Source: Zea mays (lineage: Eukaryota > Streptophyta > Magnoliopsida > Poales > Poaceae). From it: a stretch of 64,000 nt of DNA. The first letter of the stretch is position 1; each line of letters begins with the position of its first letter. Below, in pieces: positions 43,871 through 54,552 of the stretch. The stretch covers positions 38,062,501 through 38,126,500 of the forward strand of contig NC_050098.1 of NCBI RefSeq assembly GCF_902167145.1. The letters are read 5' to 3'. The position numbers were made by a program, and so were the translations under genes. The notes beneath the pieces were generated by a model. That model was given only the letters and a program-made list of their open reading frames with translations. It had not been told where the DNA came from and did no database searches.

Positions 43871-44991
43871 GGGAGATGAAAAAGGAGCTCTACCACCGCA
43901 GCCCCTCAGGCATTCTCCAACGATGCATATCCGTCGCCGAAGGACAGGAGCTATTGCAAGAGATACACTCGGGGGCTTGCGGTCACCACGCATCACCTCG
44001 AGCCCTCGTCGGGAACGCCTTCCGACAAGGTTTCTACTGGCCGACCGCGGTGGCCGACGCCACTAGGATGCGCTCCTGCCAAGGGTGTCAATTCTACACA
44101 AGACAGACGCACCTACCCGCTCAGGCCCTGCAAACAATACCCATCACCTGGCCGTTTGCTATGTGGGGTCTGGACCTCGTCGGTCCCTTGCAGAAGGCAC
44201 CTGCTCGTCGCCATCGACAAATTCTCCAAGTGGATCGAGGTCTGACCCCTAACTAGCATCAGGTTCGAGCAGACGGTGGCGTTCTTCACCAACATCATCC
44301 ATCGCTTTGGGGTCCCGAACTCCATCATCACCGACAATGGCACCCAGTTCACTGGGAAGAAGTTCCTGGACTTCTGCGAGGACCACCACATCCGTGTGGA
44401 CTGGGCCACCATAGCTCACCCCATGACGAATGGGCAGGTGGAGTGTGCCAACGGTATGCTTCTGCAGGGACTTAAACCAAGGATCTATAATGACCTCAAC
44501 AAGTTCGGCAAGCGGTGGATGAAGGAGCTACCCTCGGTGGTCTAGAGTCTAAGGACGACGCTAAGCCGAGCCACGGGTTTCTCACCGTTCTTTCTAGTCT
44601 ATGGGGCCGAGGCTATCTTGCCCACAGACTTAGAATATGGTTCCCCGAGGACAAGAGCGTACGACGACCAGAGCAACCAGACCAGCCGAGAAGACTCACT
44701 GGACCAGCTGGAAGAGGCTCGGGACATGGCCTTACTACACTCGGCGTGGTATCAGCAGTCTCTACGACGCTACCACGCCCGAGGGGTTTGGCCCCGAGAC
44801 TTCCAAGTGGGAGACTGGTACTTCGGCTGTGGCAGGACGCCCGAGGGCGCCACAAGCTTACTCCTCCCTGGGAAGGGCCGTTCATCATCGCCAAGATTTT
44901 GAAGCCCGGAACATACAAGCTGGCCAACGATCAAGGCGAGGTCTACAACAACGCTTGGAACATTCGACAACTACGTCGCTTTTACCCTTAA
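43871..44991 (+). pseudogene. Huck-like integrase, several frame breaks
   Basis: Three frames are needed: about 43876-44200 (ELYHRSPSG, zinc-finger HSGACGHH and CQGCQFY, then WGLDLVGPLQ), 44276-44545 (FGVPNSIITDNGTQFTGKK; NGQVECANG) and 44515-44991 (ending WNIRQLRRFYP). Bases are lost around 44205, just after the first catalytic Asp, and others changed near 44245. TAG at 44543-44545 replaces an expected Trp. The final catalytic-Glu block reads VECAN. Confidence 0.82.
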
Positions 44992-45220
44992 GATGTTTTC
45001 AAGTCGTCCATATACCTCGTTTTCTATACATACACAAATAAAGTCTAACCGTCAAGGAAGGGTCAGCCTTGCCTCAACAAAGCCCGACCCTCCCTCGGGG
45101 GCTAGAAGGGGGGAACCCCCTCTGCGTCAAAATTTTCCTCGGAAAAAGTCTTTCTGCCAGAACATCTTTCGCGCTTTTCGACTGCTTCGATAGTGGGGTC
45201 CTGAAAACGACGGAGTACAC

Positions 45221-46271
45221 ATAAGCGGCAAGGCCGACCGAGCCGAGGGATTCCTACGCCTCCGGGATACGGATACCTCACTCATCACCTTCCGCGATAA
45301 GTAACTCATGCTCGGATAAGCGATTCTGCTGCCGAACAAGTCTTAACGCTCGAAAACTTTTCTGCCAGAACGATTTTCGTGCCTTCTCGACTATATCGAT
45401 AACAGAATCCTACGAACGAGTAAGAGTGCACGTAAGCGGCGAGGCCGACCAAGCCGAGGGACTCCTACGCCTCCGGGATACGGATACCTCACTCATCACC
45501 TTCCGCGAAAAGTAACTCTCGCTCAGATAAGCGATTCTGCTACCGATGAACAAGTCCTGATACTCGAAACAAGAGGAAAGGAAACACAGCTTTATAACAC
45601 GACAATAATATGTTTGGGCATCGGTGGCCGCAAAAAACATACGCATACTACAGACAAATTGTCCCTGTAGGTTCAGACATCGACAGAGGGAGCAGCAGCA
45701 CCCTCGGTGTCGTTTCCGCCTTCGGCGGGATCTGGCCCAACCTCGGACGGTGACACGGGCGGAAGGATCTCCACCTCGAAGGAGGACGCCAGCACCGCGC
45801 TTGAGCCATCGCAGCCAGGGTCTCCTCAAGGGTCCCGGCCCGAGCAGACACCTCGACCGGCCGCTCCGTAGCCTTAGCCAGCTGTCCCCCGAGGACATCA
45901 GCCCGGCTCACGGCCTCGGTAGCGTGACTCCGAGGTTGGTCCCGCTAGCGGACGACCTGGCCAAGCTCCAGCCGTCGCTGCTGCATCTCCTCGGCCTGGG
46001 AAGCCACCTTCTTCTGGACCAACGAAGCCTCTTCTCGATCCGACTCCGCCTCTGTCCACACCGACACCGCTGCCTCCAGTTCCGGCTCATCGCAGAGCAG
46101 CCGAGGGTTCTGTAACTAAGCAAGAGAAGCCTTGAGTGGCAAGGCCGACCGAGCCGAGGGACTCCTACGCCTCCGGGATACGGATACCTCACTCGTCACC
46201 TTCCGCGCAGGGCAACTCACGCTCGGTTAAGCGGTTCAGCTAGCCGACAGGCGAGTCCTAGTGCTCGAAAT
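45221..46271. repeat. Three spaced copies of a ~135-bp repeat in the Huck-like 3' region
   Basis: Copies at about 45221-45356, 45432-45569 and 46136-46271 share 'ctcctacgcctccgggatac' (first copy with one change), 'ggatacctcactc.tcaccttccgcg' and 'gattctgct'. The first two are about 75 bases apart, the third is 0.57 kb further on. They surround the antisense remnant. The rest of 44992-47832 carries no sense gene. Confidence 0.75.
45648..46115 (-). pseudogene. Coiled-coil remnant of an antisense gene in the Huck-like element
   Basis: On the minus strand, across small breaks, the translation reads as a Glu/Gln/Ala-rich coiled coil (ESDREEASLVQKKVAS, QAEEMQQRRLELGQVV, SRADVLGGQLAKATERP). It resembles the C-terminal coiled-coil halves of the antisense genes at 6007-9019 and 57817-61017, and it sits in the same place relative to pol. 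The N-terminal domain is gone. This is inference from position and composition. Confidence 0.45.
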
Positions 46272-46886
46272 GAGGAAGAAACACGGTATTACACTCAAAT
46301 ACCTAGATGTTCAGGTCCCGACAGCCACAATGAACATACGCCGCCACTTGCGCCAATGCCGCGCCTTCTCGACTGTAGAACCAGTGCCGCGACTCGAGGC
46401 AACCCTGCGAGTGGCCCAACAGTGCCAATCGAGCACATCGATCACGGGTCAGTCAGCCGCGAGAGGAGGCGCGAAGGTCGATATGGCCAAAAGTGGGCTG
46501 GCAGTAATGGCGGCAGCAGGCGAGTGGAAGCAGCAGTCAAATCGTCTGCAGGCTCACGTCCCCTCCTGAAGCAGCAGGGGAGCCCTCTCCCACGGTGCGA
46601 AGACGACGCACCCGTGTTCCGTTCCTCGAACGGCTCGCGCAACGACCGCCCCGCGAACCACTCGTCCCGTCGCATTAACTCCGTGGCAGGGCAAGCGACA
46701 CCTTTGGCAGGCGAAGCGGGCGACGTTTCACCTCCGCCATGATGACCGCGTCAAAAAAGGTGCGCCACACCGTTTAAATTCATATCCTTTTCCTCTTCCC
46801 CTTTCTCTCTCTTGCTACAGGGACCAGGAAAGGGGGTATTTCGAAAGGGATCCTTCTCCGCGAAGGAAGCGGGCCTCGAGCCCTCC

Positions 46887-47117
46887 TACTGATCAGGGGT
46901 TCGAAGGCTGGCTCCTCGGAAGGGTTCGACAGCCTCCCCAGAGCACTCGGGCTTCAGGCTCATTACTGATCAGGGGTTCGAAGGCTGGCCCCTCGGAAGG
47001 GTTCGACAGCCGCCTCAGAGCACTGGGGCTCCGCGCCCACTACTGATCAGGGGTTTGAAGGCTGGCCCCTCGGAAGGGTTCGACAACCGCCTCAGAGCAT
47101 GCAGAGCGAGGGATGAC
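46887..47117. repeat. 77-bp tandem repeat, three copies
   Basis: Units start at 46887, 46964 and 47041 with TACTGATCAGGGG, followed by 'tcgaaggctggc.cctcgga' (third copy one change) and 'agggttcgaca'. The last unit is cut after about 60 bases. Confidence 0.85.
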
Positions 47118-47832
47118 TCTAGGTACGTCTGTTACATGGCCGAGGCTCGGGCTACGCTCCCGAGGTACCCTAGGACATTTTCGAGACCAGCAGGAGCGAT
47201 TTTGTAACGGAATCCCATCAGAGGGAGGCATCGAGCCCTTGGACCCTATCGAACGGGACCGGGTCCGGCAAATCACCTGCAGGTACTTTTGGAGCGCGCC
47301 CCTGGGCCACTAGCCGACCCTTATCGAACGGGGCACGGGCGTCCACTCGGATCACCCGTTAGCAACTCACTGGAGACGCCATGTTCGGCGCCCTCCGAGG
47401 GCAACATGGCGCTTCCCCCCCCCTTCCTCCTTGCGGAAAGGCGACGAAGGGGCATATGATAAAATTCGAGACAGTCCTTGATCGTCCTCTTGCTCCGTGC
47501 AGAGGCTCGGGGGCTGCTCTCGCAAACCCGGCTACGGCCAAACCATTGACAGCGTCAACAAACCAGGCTGAAAACTCGGAACCTGACCATGCACCCGGGC
47601 TACGATCAGGTCGCATGAGGGAAAAACCAGACCAGCCGAGGCATCACGAAAGGCATTAAGACCTCGGAGGAGTCGAACTACTCCTTCGAGGCCTCGGGGG
47701 CTACACCCGGCGGGTGCGCTCGCGCGCACCCATCAGAACAAAGTGTAACCGAGAAAGGCCGGTTCCCTTGCAAAAAAGTGCGACAAAGCCTCCAAGCGAG
47801 TACCAACACTCCCTTTGAGGCTCGGGGGCTAC

Positions 47833-49175
47833 TGTCGGGTACCGTAATTAGGGGTACCCCCAACGCTCCTAAACACGGCTGGTAACCACCATCAGCACAA
47901 AGCTGCAGAGACTAATGGGCGCAATTCAGGTCAAGGCTTCGTCTACTCAAGGGATGCGATCTCGCCTCACCCGAGCCCAGCCTCGGGCGGGAACAGTAGT
48001 CCAGGCGAATTCACGCCTCGCCCAAGGGCCTCCTCAAGCAACGGCCGCACCCTCGACTCGCCCGAAGCCCAGCTCGGGCAGGCTTCGTTGTGAAGCAACC
48101 TTGGCCAACTCGCCTTCACCAACTGACCGCATCGCAGGCGCATTCAATGCGAGGATCGCCTGACACCTTATCCTAACACACGCGCCTCAGTCGGCAAGGT
48201 CGAAGTGACCCCAGTCACTTCGCCCTTCCACTCACCGACCTGACAGGAAAACAACGCCGCTCGCCCCTCTCCAACTGCTGTGCCACTCGCCAGTGTGAGG
48301 CTGACAACAGCTAAAGGCGCAACAGGAAGCTCCGCCTCGCTCGACCTTGGGCCTCGGCCTCAGGAGGAGGTCTCTGCCTCGCCCGACCCCTGGGCTCGGC
48401 CTCACCCTCGGCCTTGGAAGGTGGTCTCCGCCTCGCCCGACCCCAGGGCTCGGCCTCAACCTCGACCTCGGGAGGAATCGCGTCCTCGCCCGACCCCAGC
48501 CTCGGCCTCAGGAGGAGTCTCGGCCTCGCCCGACCTTGGGCTCAGACCGACCGCGCCATAGGGGATACATCATTACCCTACCCCTAGCTAGCTCAGGCTA
48601 CGGGGGAACAAGACCGGCGTCCATCCAGGCTCGCCCCGGTAACAAGTAATGATGGCTCCCCGCGTGCGTCCATGACAACGGCGGTTCTCAGCCCCCTACG
48701 GAAGCAAGGAGACGTCAGCAAGGTCTCAGCAGCCCCGACAGCTGTGCTTCTATAGGGCTCAAGCGTTCCTCCGACGGCCACGACACCGCGTACACAGGGC
48801 TATATCACCTCTCCGACAGCCACGTTGGCATGTACATAGGGCTCTGGCACCTCTCTGCCGGACACGTTAGCGCATAGCTACACCCCCATTGTACACCTGG
48901 ACCCTCTCCTTGCATCTATAAAAGGAAGGTACAGGGCCCTCATGAGTGAGGGGGGTTGCGCGGGAGGATGGGCTGACGAACAGGCTCGCTCTCTCTCTCT
49001 CTCCCTCGCGAACGCTTGTAACCCCTACTGCAAGCGCATCCCCTCTGGCGCAGGATAACACGAGCCGTGGTTTTCCCCCCTTGTGTTCCATCTCGCGCCA
49101 ACCCATCTGGGCTGGGACATGCAGCGACAATTTTACTCGTCGGTCCAGGGACCCCCCGGGGTCGAAACACCGACA
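47833..49175 (+). repeat. Huck-like 3' LTR (1343 bp)
   Basis: TGTCGGGTACC to ACACCGACA, preceded by the purine tract gaggctcgggggctac. TATA box at 48917-48924. Nearly the same length as the 5' LTR, but about 6 percent different by eye. Confidence 0.93.
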
Positions 49176-49316
49176 GTATTCACCCAACTTTATTTACATT
49201 TTCAGCAGCCGAAGACTTCCTTTCTGCTCTGTTCGACTAGAAGGGGGTTGTGTCTGCACCCAGTCTGCCTATGGTTCAGGCTAGTTCCTGCTTCGCTATT
49301 TCCCAAGCTCATTAGA

Positions 49317-50557
49317 TGAAAGTCTCCTAGAGGGGGGGGGGGTGAATAGGCGAAACCTAAAATTTATAAACTTAAACTTGCACTAAGACCATGGTTATCG
49401 TTAGAATTAAATCAAAGTGCAGAAGATAGTTTCTCTTGCTATGAGTTGCTCAAATGGTTGTGTATGACTTTGGGAGCAAACTCAAAACAATATTAGCAAG
49501 GAAATGTTAGAGAGAGGAAAGAGGGAAAACAAATCAAATGGAAATCAACATAAGTGAACACGGTGATTTGTTTTACCGAGGTTCGGTTCCAAAGAACCTA
49601 GTCCCTGTTGAGGAGGCCACAAAGGCCGGGTCTATTTCAACCATTTCCCTCTCTCAAACGGTCACTTAGACTGGATGAGCCTTCTCCTTAATCAATTGGG
49701 TCACTAAGACCCCGCAAGGACCACCACACACTTAGGTGTCTCTTGCTAGCTTTACAAAACACTTATGAGAATAAGAATGGGAGAGGAGAAAGCAATCCAA
49801 GCAACAAGAGCTACAAAAGAACTCAAATGATCCTCTCTCATGTCTCTAAGCAATGGAGTTGATTTTGTGGCTTGGAGTGGATTGAATGCTTTGGATGTGT
49901 CTTTGGAGTGGTTGCCTTTGCTCTTGCAATGAATGTGATGTTCAGAATACTTGGATGCCATTGAAGGATGTGGTTGGGGGTATTTATAACCTCCAACCAC
50001 TTCCTAGCTGTTGGCTGTTTTTGCTGGCGATGGGCACACCAGACAACCACTGTTCACTATTCGGTGCGTGCCATGTCAGCACGCCCGTTGGGGTTTGGAG
50101 CGACTTGACCGTTGGAGCCGTTGCACCGGATAGTCCGGTGCCACACCGGACATGTCTGGTGACCTCTGACTTCGCTGCTCTAACTTCTGCCGCGCACTGT
50201 TCATCACTGTTCACTTTTGCAGTCGACCGTTGACGTGCAGTGATCGTTGCTCCGCTGGCTCACCGGACAGTCCGGTGAATTATAGCGGAGCACGATCGAC
50301 AGAAACCCAAGAGTGGCTTGTTTGCTTGCGCGCGGGCCTAGTGCACCGAACACTGTCCGATGCGCCAAAGGCAGCACACTCTCAAGTCCTTTGCTCCAAA
50401 TTTGTTTGTGTCCCCAACTGAATTTCTTTCTTGGTTTGTGTTGAACCTTATGCACCTGAGATAATTGACATCTTGACAAACTAGTTAGTCCACGTGGTTT
50501 GTGATGGACGTCAACCACCAAAATCGATTATAGGTTATTAGGTCCATTTCCCTTTCA
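49317..50557 (-). repeat. Ji-like 3' LTR (1241 bp)
   Basis: Plus-strand ends TGAAAGTCTCC and CCCTTTCA. The TATA box (minus) is at 49981-49988. Degenerate versions of the Opie palindrome lie upstream of it at about 50123-50370, with one exact copy near 50262-50278. Confidence 0.9.
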
Positions 50558-51411
50558 ATCTCCCCTTTTTGGTGATTGATACCAACACAAACCAAAGCAA
50601 ATATAAAGTGCAGAAATGTAACTAGTCTGCATTTGTATTTGATGTGCATATGTTACTTAGATTTAAACCAATTGAAAGACTTTATACATATGTCTAAGAA
50701 TAAACGTGATTGCTTTCTTCTATTTAACATTTTTTACCACATTTGCACCACTTGCTTGTTTTTGCAAATCTTTTGGAAAAACCTTTTCAAATTCTTTTGC
50801 AAATAGCCAAAGGTATAAGAATAAGATTTCAAGAAGCATTCTCAAGATTTGAAATTTCTCCCCCTGTTTCAAATGCTTTTCCTTTGACTAGATAAAAGCT
50901 CCCCCTGAAGAAATTCTCCCCTTAACTTTTCAAGAGGGTTTTCGAAATGATTTCCCCTTTTTGGAATAGATACCAAATGAAATTACATCAATTGAAATTC
51001 TTATACTAATTTGAAATTTTGAAATCAAATGAGATACCAATTGAAAATCCATTTTGAGACTAACTCAAATACCAATTGAAATAAACACTAATGAAGTAAT
51101 TTCTTCTTTATTTTTCAAAATTTTGAAATGGTGGTGCGGTCCTTTTGCTTTGGGCTTAATACTCTCTCCCCTTTGGCATAAATCACCAAAAACGGAGAAC
51201 TTGAGAGCACTTTTACCATTCTCCCCTTATAGGTAAAGGAAATATGAGTGAAGGGTCATACCAAATGAGAGTTCCTGAGTAACGACAAAGGGTAAATGAT
51301 ACCGTCAGAGTTAGAGTGGAAGACTTGCCTTTGCCGGATACTCCATTTCCCTTTCAATCTAAGACTAAACATAGAAATATACTTGAAAGCACATTAGTCT
51401 TAGCCTTGGCC
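50558..51411 (-). other. Ji-like polypurine tract and 3' untranslated region
   Basis: It starts with the minus-strand purine tract AAAAAGGGGAGAT (50558-50571), then AT-rich sequence collinear with 28580-29390 of the Opie-like element. No gene. It stops at the LTR C insertion. Confidence 0.8.
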
Positions 51412-51688
51412 TGAAGCGTCCCAATCCTCTAGGACTCAAATGTGATACAATTACAAGTCCAAGGAGGCTAGTAAACACATTTATGCATCAGATGATTACA
51501 GATCTGTTTAAATGAGACAAACCTATAAAGGTGGCGATCAACTTTAAGAATTGGTCTACAACTCGGGACATATCATCAGAGTGGGGCTGAAGCAGCCCGA
51601 TATACGCAGCGAAGCAAATCAGCGGTCCAACAGCCACATGCAAGGTTGGGAACATGCGTAACTATTACCCGATCAACGATCTCCTTCT

Positions 51689-52904
51689 CTGAAAAACAAC
51701 AAATAAAAGCAAGGTGAGTACTTACGTACTCAGCAGTCTACCTTCACCCACGGTATGGGGAAATCAGATATAATGCATGGAATATGTGGAGCTCAGGATA
51801 TTTTTGCAGAAATAGCAATATTTGATGCAGGGTTATTTTGTAAAACATTTTATATTTTTCAAAGCACATCCTCTCCCAAAGGAGCAGGAAGTTTTTCAAT
51901 ATAGAACAAAATCCCCTGGACTAAACCATCCAGGTATCTCAACAGTTTTCCACTGGTTTTCATTTTCAAAAACAGCTACTAGACTTCCGATCCACCATAG
52001 CTCACAGCTCAACCGTCAGACCTTTTAAAACCACTTTTCAAAAGCATTTTTGGAAAACAAAACACTAATTGTCAAATCTATGCCATGACTCATCCATATC
52101 CGTGGACGCGGACTATTCGAATAGGTTTTTAAACTCTGCGCAGAGGTGTACACTTTACCCACTAGTCCGGTTTTTGCAATCTCATCGTCGTGAGATCCGA
52201 ATGCCAAAACTCTTTCCTTCCTTGCATGTCCTTACCTTAACGATTATACCAGAAGGAACAAGGCCACCACCATGTCCAAACGGACAAAACATTACCCTTC
52301 CTTGTCCTCCCGGTGCTCCTCGGCTGTCATAATTCTGGGGTTCAGACCATGCAAGTTCAGATCAAGCGACTGCCCATACAGTCTCGAGTGGTTGTACTTG
52401 ATAAGAGTATAGGTAAGGAGTGATGACAAACCGGTCCTTAGGCGAGAGGGACAATCCTTCATGCTCACACCTAACCCGGCTGAGCCATCACCCTAGGCCC
52501 TCCCCTAAACCAGGGAGTCCCTGATCGTCCCGCTCAAAGGTGATAAGGGTGACAACCCTTCATCATACCCATTTTGAAAAAAATTTCTTTTGAAAACTCA
52601 CACCTTTTCTCAAATCATTTGTAACAAAGACGTTATGGAGTATAAAGATTGATTGCGGCAAAGTTCTAAGGTCGGGTGGCCATAATAACTTGTCTCTTAA
52701 CAGAAAAATCATATCATGCACAAAATAACAGGCTGAGGGTTGTGGTTGAAAAGCATAGGTAATTTATGCATCAAAGGGATCCAGTGAGCTTGCCGTGCTT
52801 AACCGGCGAACGGGGTGAGAGCTCGCAGAACTGGCTTCTAGCTCCACCGTCTGGCGTAGGCTTGCATATGTGGCCTTCACGAGACGGCACGAACGCTCCG
52901 ATAA
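51689..52904 (-). other. Intron/exon-like structure in LTR C
   Basis: On the minus strand an acceptor TTGCATAG ends at 52905 and the exon-like segment 52904-52794 ends CACG|GCAAGC, a GC-type donor. The intron 52793-51689 (1105 bases) ends TTGTTTTTCAG. The perfect palindrome TGAGTACTTACGTACTCA lies at 51715-51732, about 25 bases before the acceptor. This is the same layout as in LTRs A and B. Confidence 0.5.
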
Positions 52905-53409
52905 CTATGCAACATGAACAAGCAAACATACAAACCAGCAAGTATATCATCAAATATTTAGTATAGTGGTCAGAATGGCGATATATTGATGGGTAGAGAC
53001 TTGAGCAGAATCTGTGTCATGTGGTGTTGTGATATTACTGGTGGTGGAGTGGAGGTGCTTACCAGGAGGGTGGATGGGAGGCGAAGCGACACTATGCGTG
53101 TAGCTGGCAGAGCGGAGTAATTGAGTGGGTGGGGTGTTTGCCTTGGCTGAGGGTGTTGAGTGTGTGGAGAGGGAGAGGGTAGCTGGGTACCCGTGGTTTA
53201 GCACAGTAGAGTTAACTGTTGGTGAGAATAGTGGCGAATGAATCATCAGACTTAGTCTGAACTGGGAAATTATAGGCAGAATATGGGACAAGAGTATTTT
53301 TGGAGTTTTCTGGAATATGAACCATGCTTAAGGGATGACATGGTTGGATAGGGAATAATTTGATAAGAATTTAGAAACAAGAATTATTGGAATCTGAGTT
53401 TGGAAGCCT

Positions 53410-53484
53410 GGTTCGAAAGAATCTCAAAGTTAAGCGTGCTCAACTTGGAGAAATCTGGGATGGGTGACCAGATGGGAAGTTTTT
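53410..53484 (+). other. 5S-rRNA-like segment with Pol III-like signals, antisense to LTR C
   Basis: AAAGTTAAGCGTGCT (about 53425-53440) and GGATGGGTGACC (about 53458-53469), followed by TGGGAAGT, match the 3' half of plant 5S rRNA in order and near-normal spacing. They correspond to the A-box and C-box of its internal promoter. GGTTCGAAA (53410-53418) looks like a tRNA B-box core. Five Ts (53480-53484) follow at once, as in a Pol III terminator. The 5' half of 5S is not recognisable, so this is not an intact 5S gene. Confidence 0.6.
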
Positions 53485-53599
53485 ATTGGAAGGAAAATCA
53501 CAGTCACCGGAGTTCGTATGACTGGAATATAGGTCTGGCAGGTCTTAGGTGAGCTGGACAACATGATGGATGAGCAGTTGAATATTTGGGTGATCGGAT

Positions 53600-54025
53600 G
53601 ATCGATGAATAATAACGATGAATAGTAATGGTGAATAGGGACTATGAACGACGATGAACGATGAATAGGGACTATGAACGAACGATGAATAGGGACTATG
53701 AACGAACAATGAACGATGAATAGGAACTATGAACGAACGATGAATAGGGATGATGAATGAACGATGAATAGAAACTATGAACGAACGATGAATAATGAAC
53801 GAGCGATGAACGATCGAATGATCGGACGAACAAACGATCAGAATTTTGGCAGCATAACAGCTGAACAAAGATTATTTGGACGAATGAACGGGCGAACGAT
53901 CGAACGATCGATCGAACGAACCAACGAACCATGAACGATCGGATGAACGATAGAACGATCGGACGAACGAACGAACAAACTAAGAACAGGTGGACGAATG
54001 ATCGAATGAACGACCGAACGATCCT
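53600..54025. repeat. GAACGATGAATAGGGACTAT minisatellite-like tract in LTR C
   Basis: Irregular repeats of gatgaatagggactatgaac (53635-53790) pass into runs of gaacgatc, gaacgaac and gatcgaac (53800-54025). Long minus-strand frames here are low-complexity artefacts. In LTR C orientation the tract lies just downstream of the TATA box, so it would be transcribed leader. Confidence 0.7.
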
Positions 54026-54124
54026 TGTGCTTGTGTTGTGCTTGTGTGGGAGTGAGAGTTGGGGGGGGGGAGAGAGTTGCCATGAAATGGCTTGGTGTGG
54101 CTTGAGGGGAGGCCCTTGCCCTTC

Positions 54125-54132
54125 TATTTATA
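54125..54132 (-). promoter_or_regulatory. TATA box of LTR C
   Basis: The minus strand reads CCTATAAATAGAAGG. It is well placed upstream of the repeat tract and exon-like segment of this LTR. Confidence 0.6.
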
Positions 54133-54552
54133 GGCAAGGTGGGGGGATTAGGGGGAGGAGGCGAGGATTAGTGGGAGGATGCGAGGATTAGTGGGAGATA
54201 AGCGTGTATTAGTTAGGTATAAGTGAAATTAGTTTGTAGAGCTCACTATATAACACCAGATGCGTACGTGTACGTATGAACATGAGGAAAATTATGGAGA
54301 AAATATTTGTAGGGACTTTAAAAATGATTCAGAAGGTATTTCTGAGGAGAAAAATATTTGGAGAATTATCGGTGTAATATTTGGGCAATATTTCTGGAAA
54401 GAATTTGAGGGGGATTATTGGGGAAATATTTGTAGGATATTTTGAGGAGGGTTTTGGAGATACTATAGACCACTATATTTTATTTATTGATATCAACTAG
54501 CAAGCAAACATTTTGAAACAAAATTTTAAAATTCATTTTGAATTTAGAGCGA

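Larger units (their letters stand above)
37127..49175 (+). mobile_element. Ty3/gypsy Tat-type element, Huck-like, 12,049 bp, decayed
   Basis: Complete by structure: LTRs 37127-38468 and 47833-49175, perfect duplication GTATT (37122-37126 and 49176-49180), PBS region from 38469 (gttggcgcgccaggtagggg) and polypurine tract at 47817-47832. Order is gag, protease, RT, RNase H, second RNase H, integrase, then 2.8 kb without sense genes. The LTRs differ at roughly 80 sites by eye, about 6 percent, so it is much older than the Opie-like element. LTR ends and the GCCTCGCCCGA repeats recall maize Huck. Multiple stops and frameshifts make it non-autonomous. Confidence 0.92.
18052..49316 (+). repeat. LTR A: 3' LTR of the chromovirus, split by four insertions
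   Basis: It starts TGTAGCACCCC after the polypurine tract. Its pieces are 18052-18370, 20415-22251, 36788-37126 and 49181-49316. They join cleanly across perfect target-site duplications CCAGC, TAAAG and GTATT. The fourth interruption is the Ji-like element at 49317; the rest of LTR A lies beyond the window. The visible sum is about 2.6 kb, in keeping with Tekay-type LTRs of over 3 kb. GC-rich stretches (20420-20890) give open frames but no protein I recognise. Confidence 0.82.

Noticed and set aside
53380..53500. Complete 5S rRNA gene
   Set aside because: Only the 3' half with the internal promoter boxes is similar. The 5' half of about 45 bases cannot be aligned by eye.
53545..54137. Minus-strand frames rich in HRSF/SSF repeats
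   Set aside because: They translate the GAACGATGAAT minisatellite in two frames. Low complexity, no protein signature.
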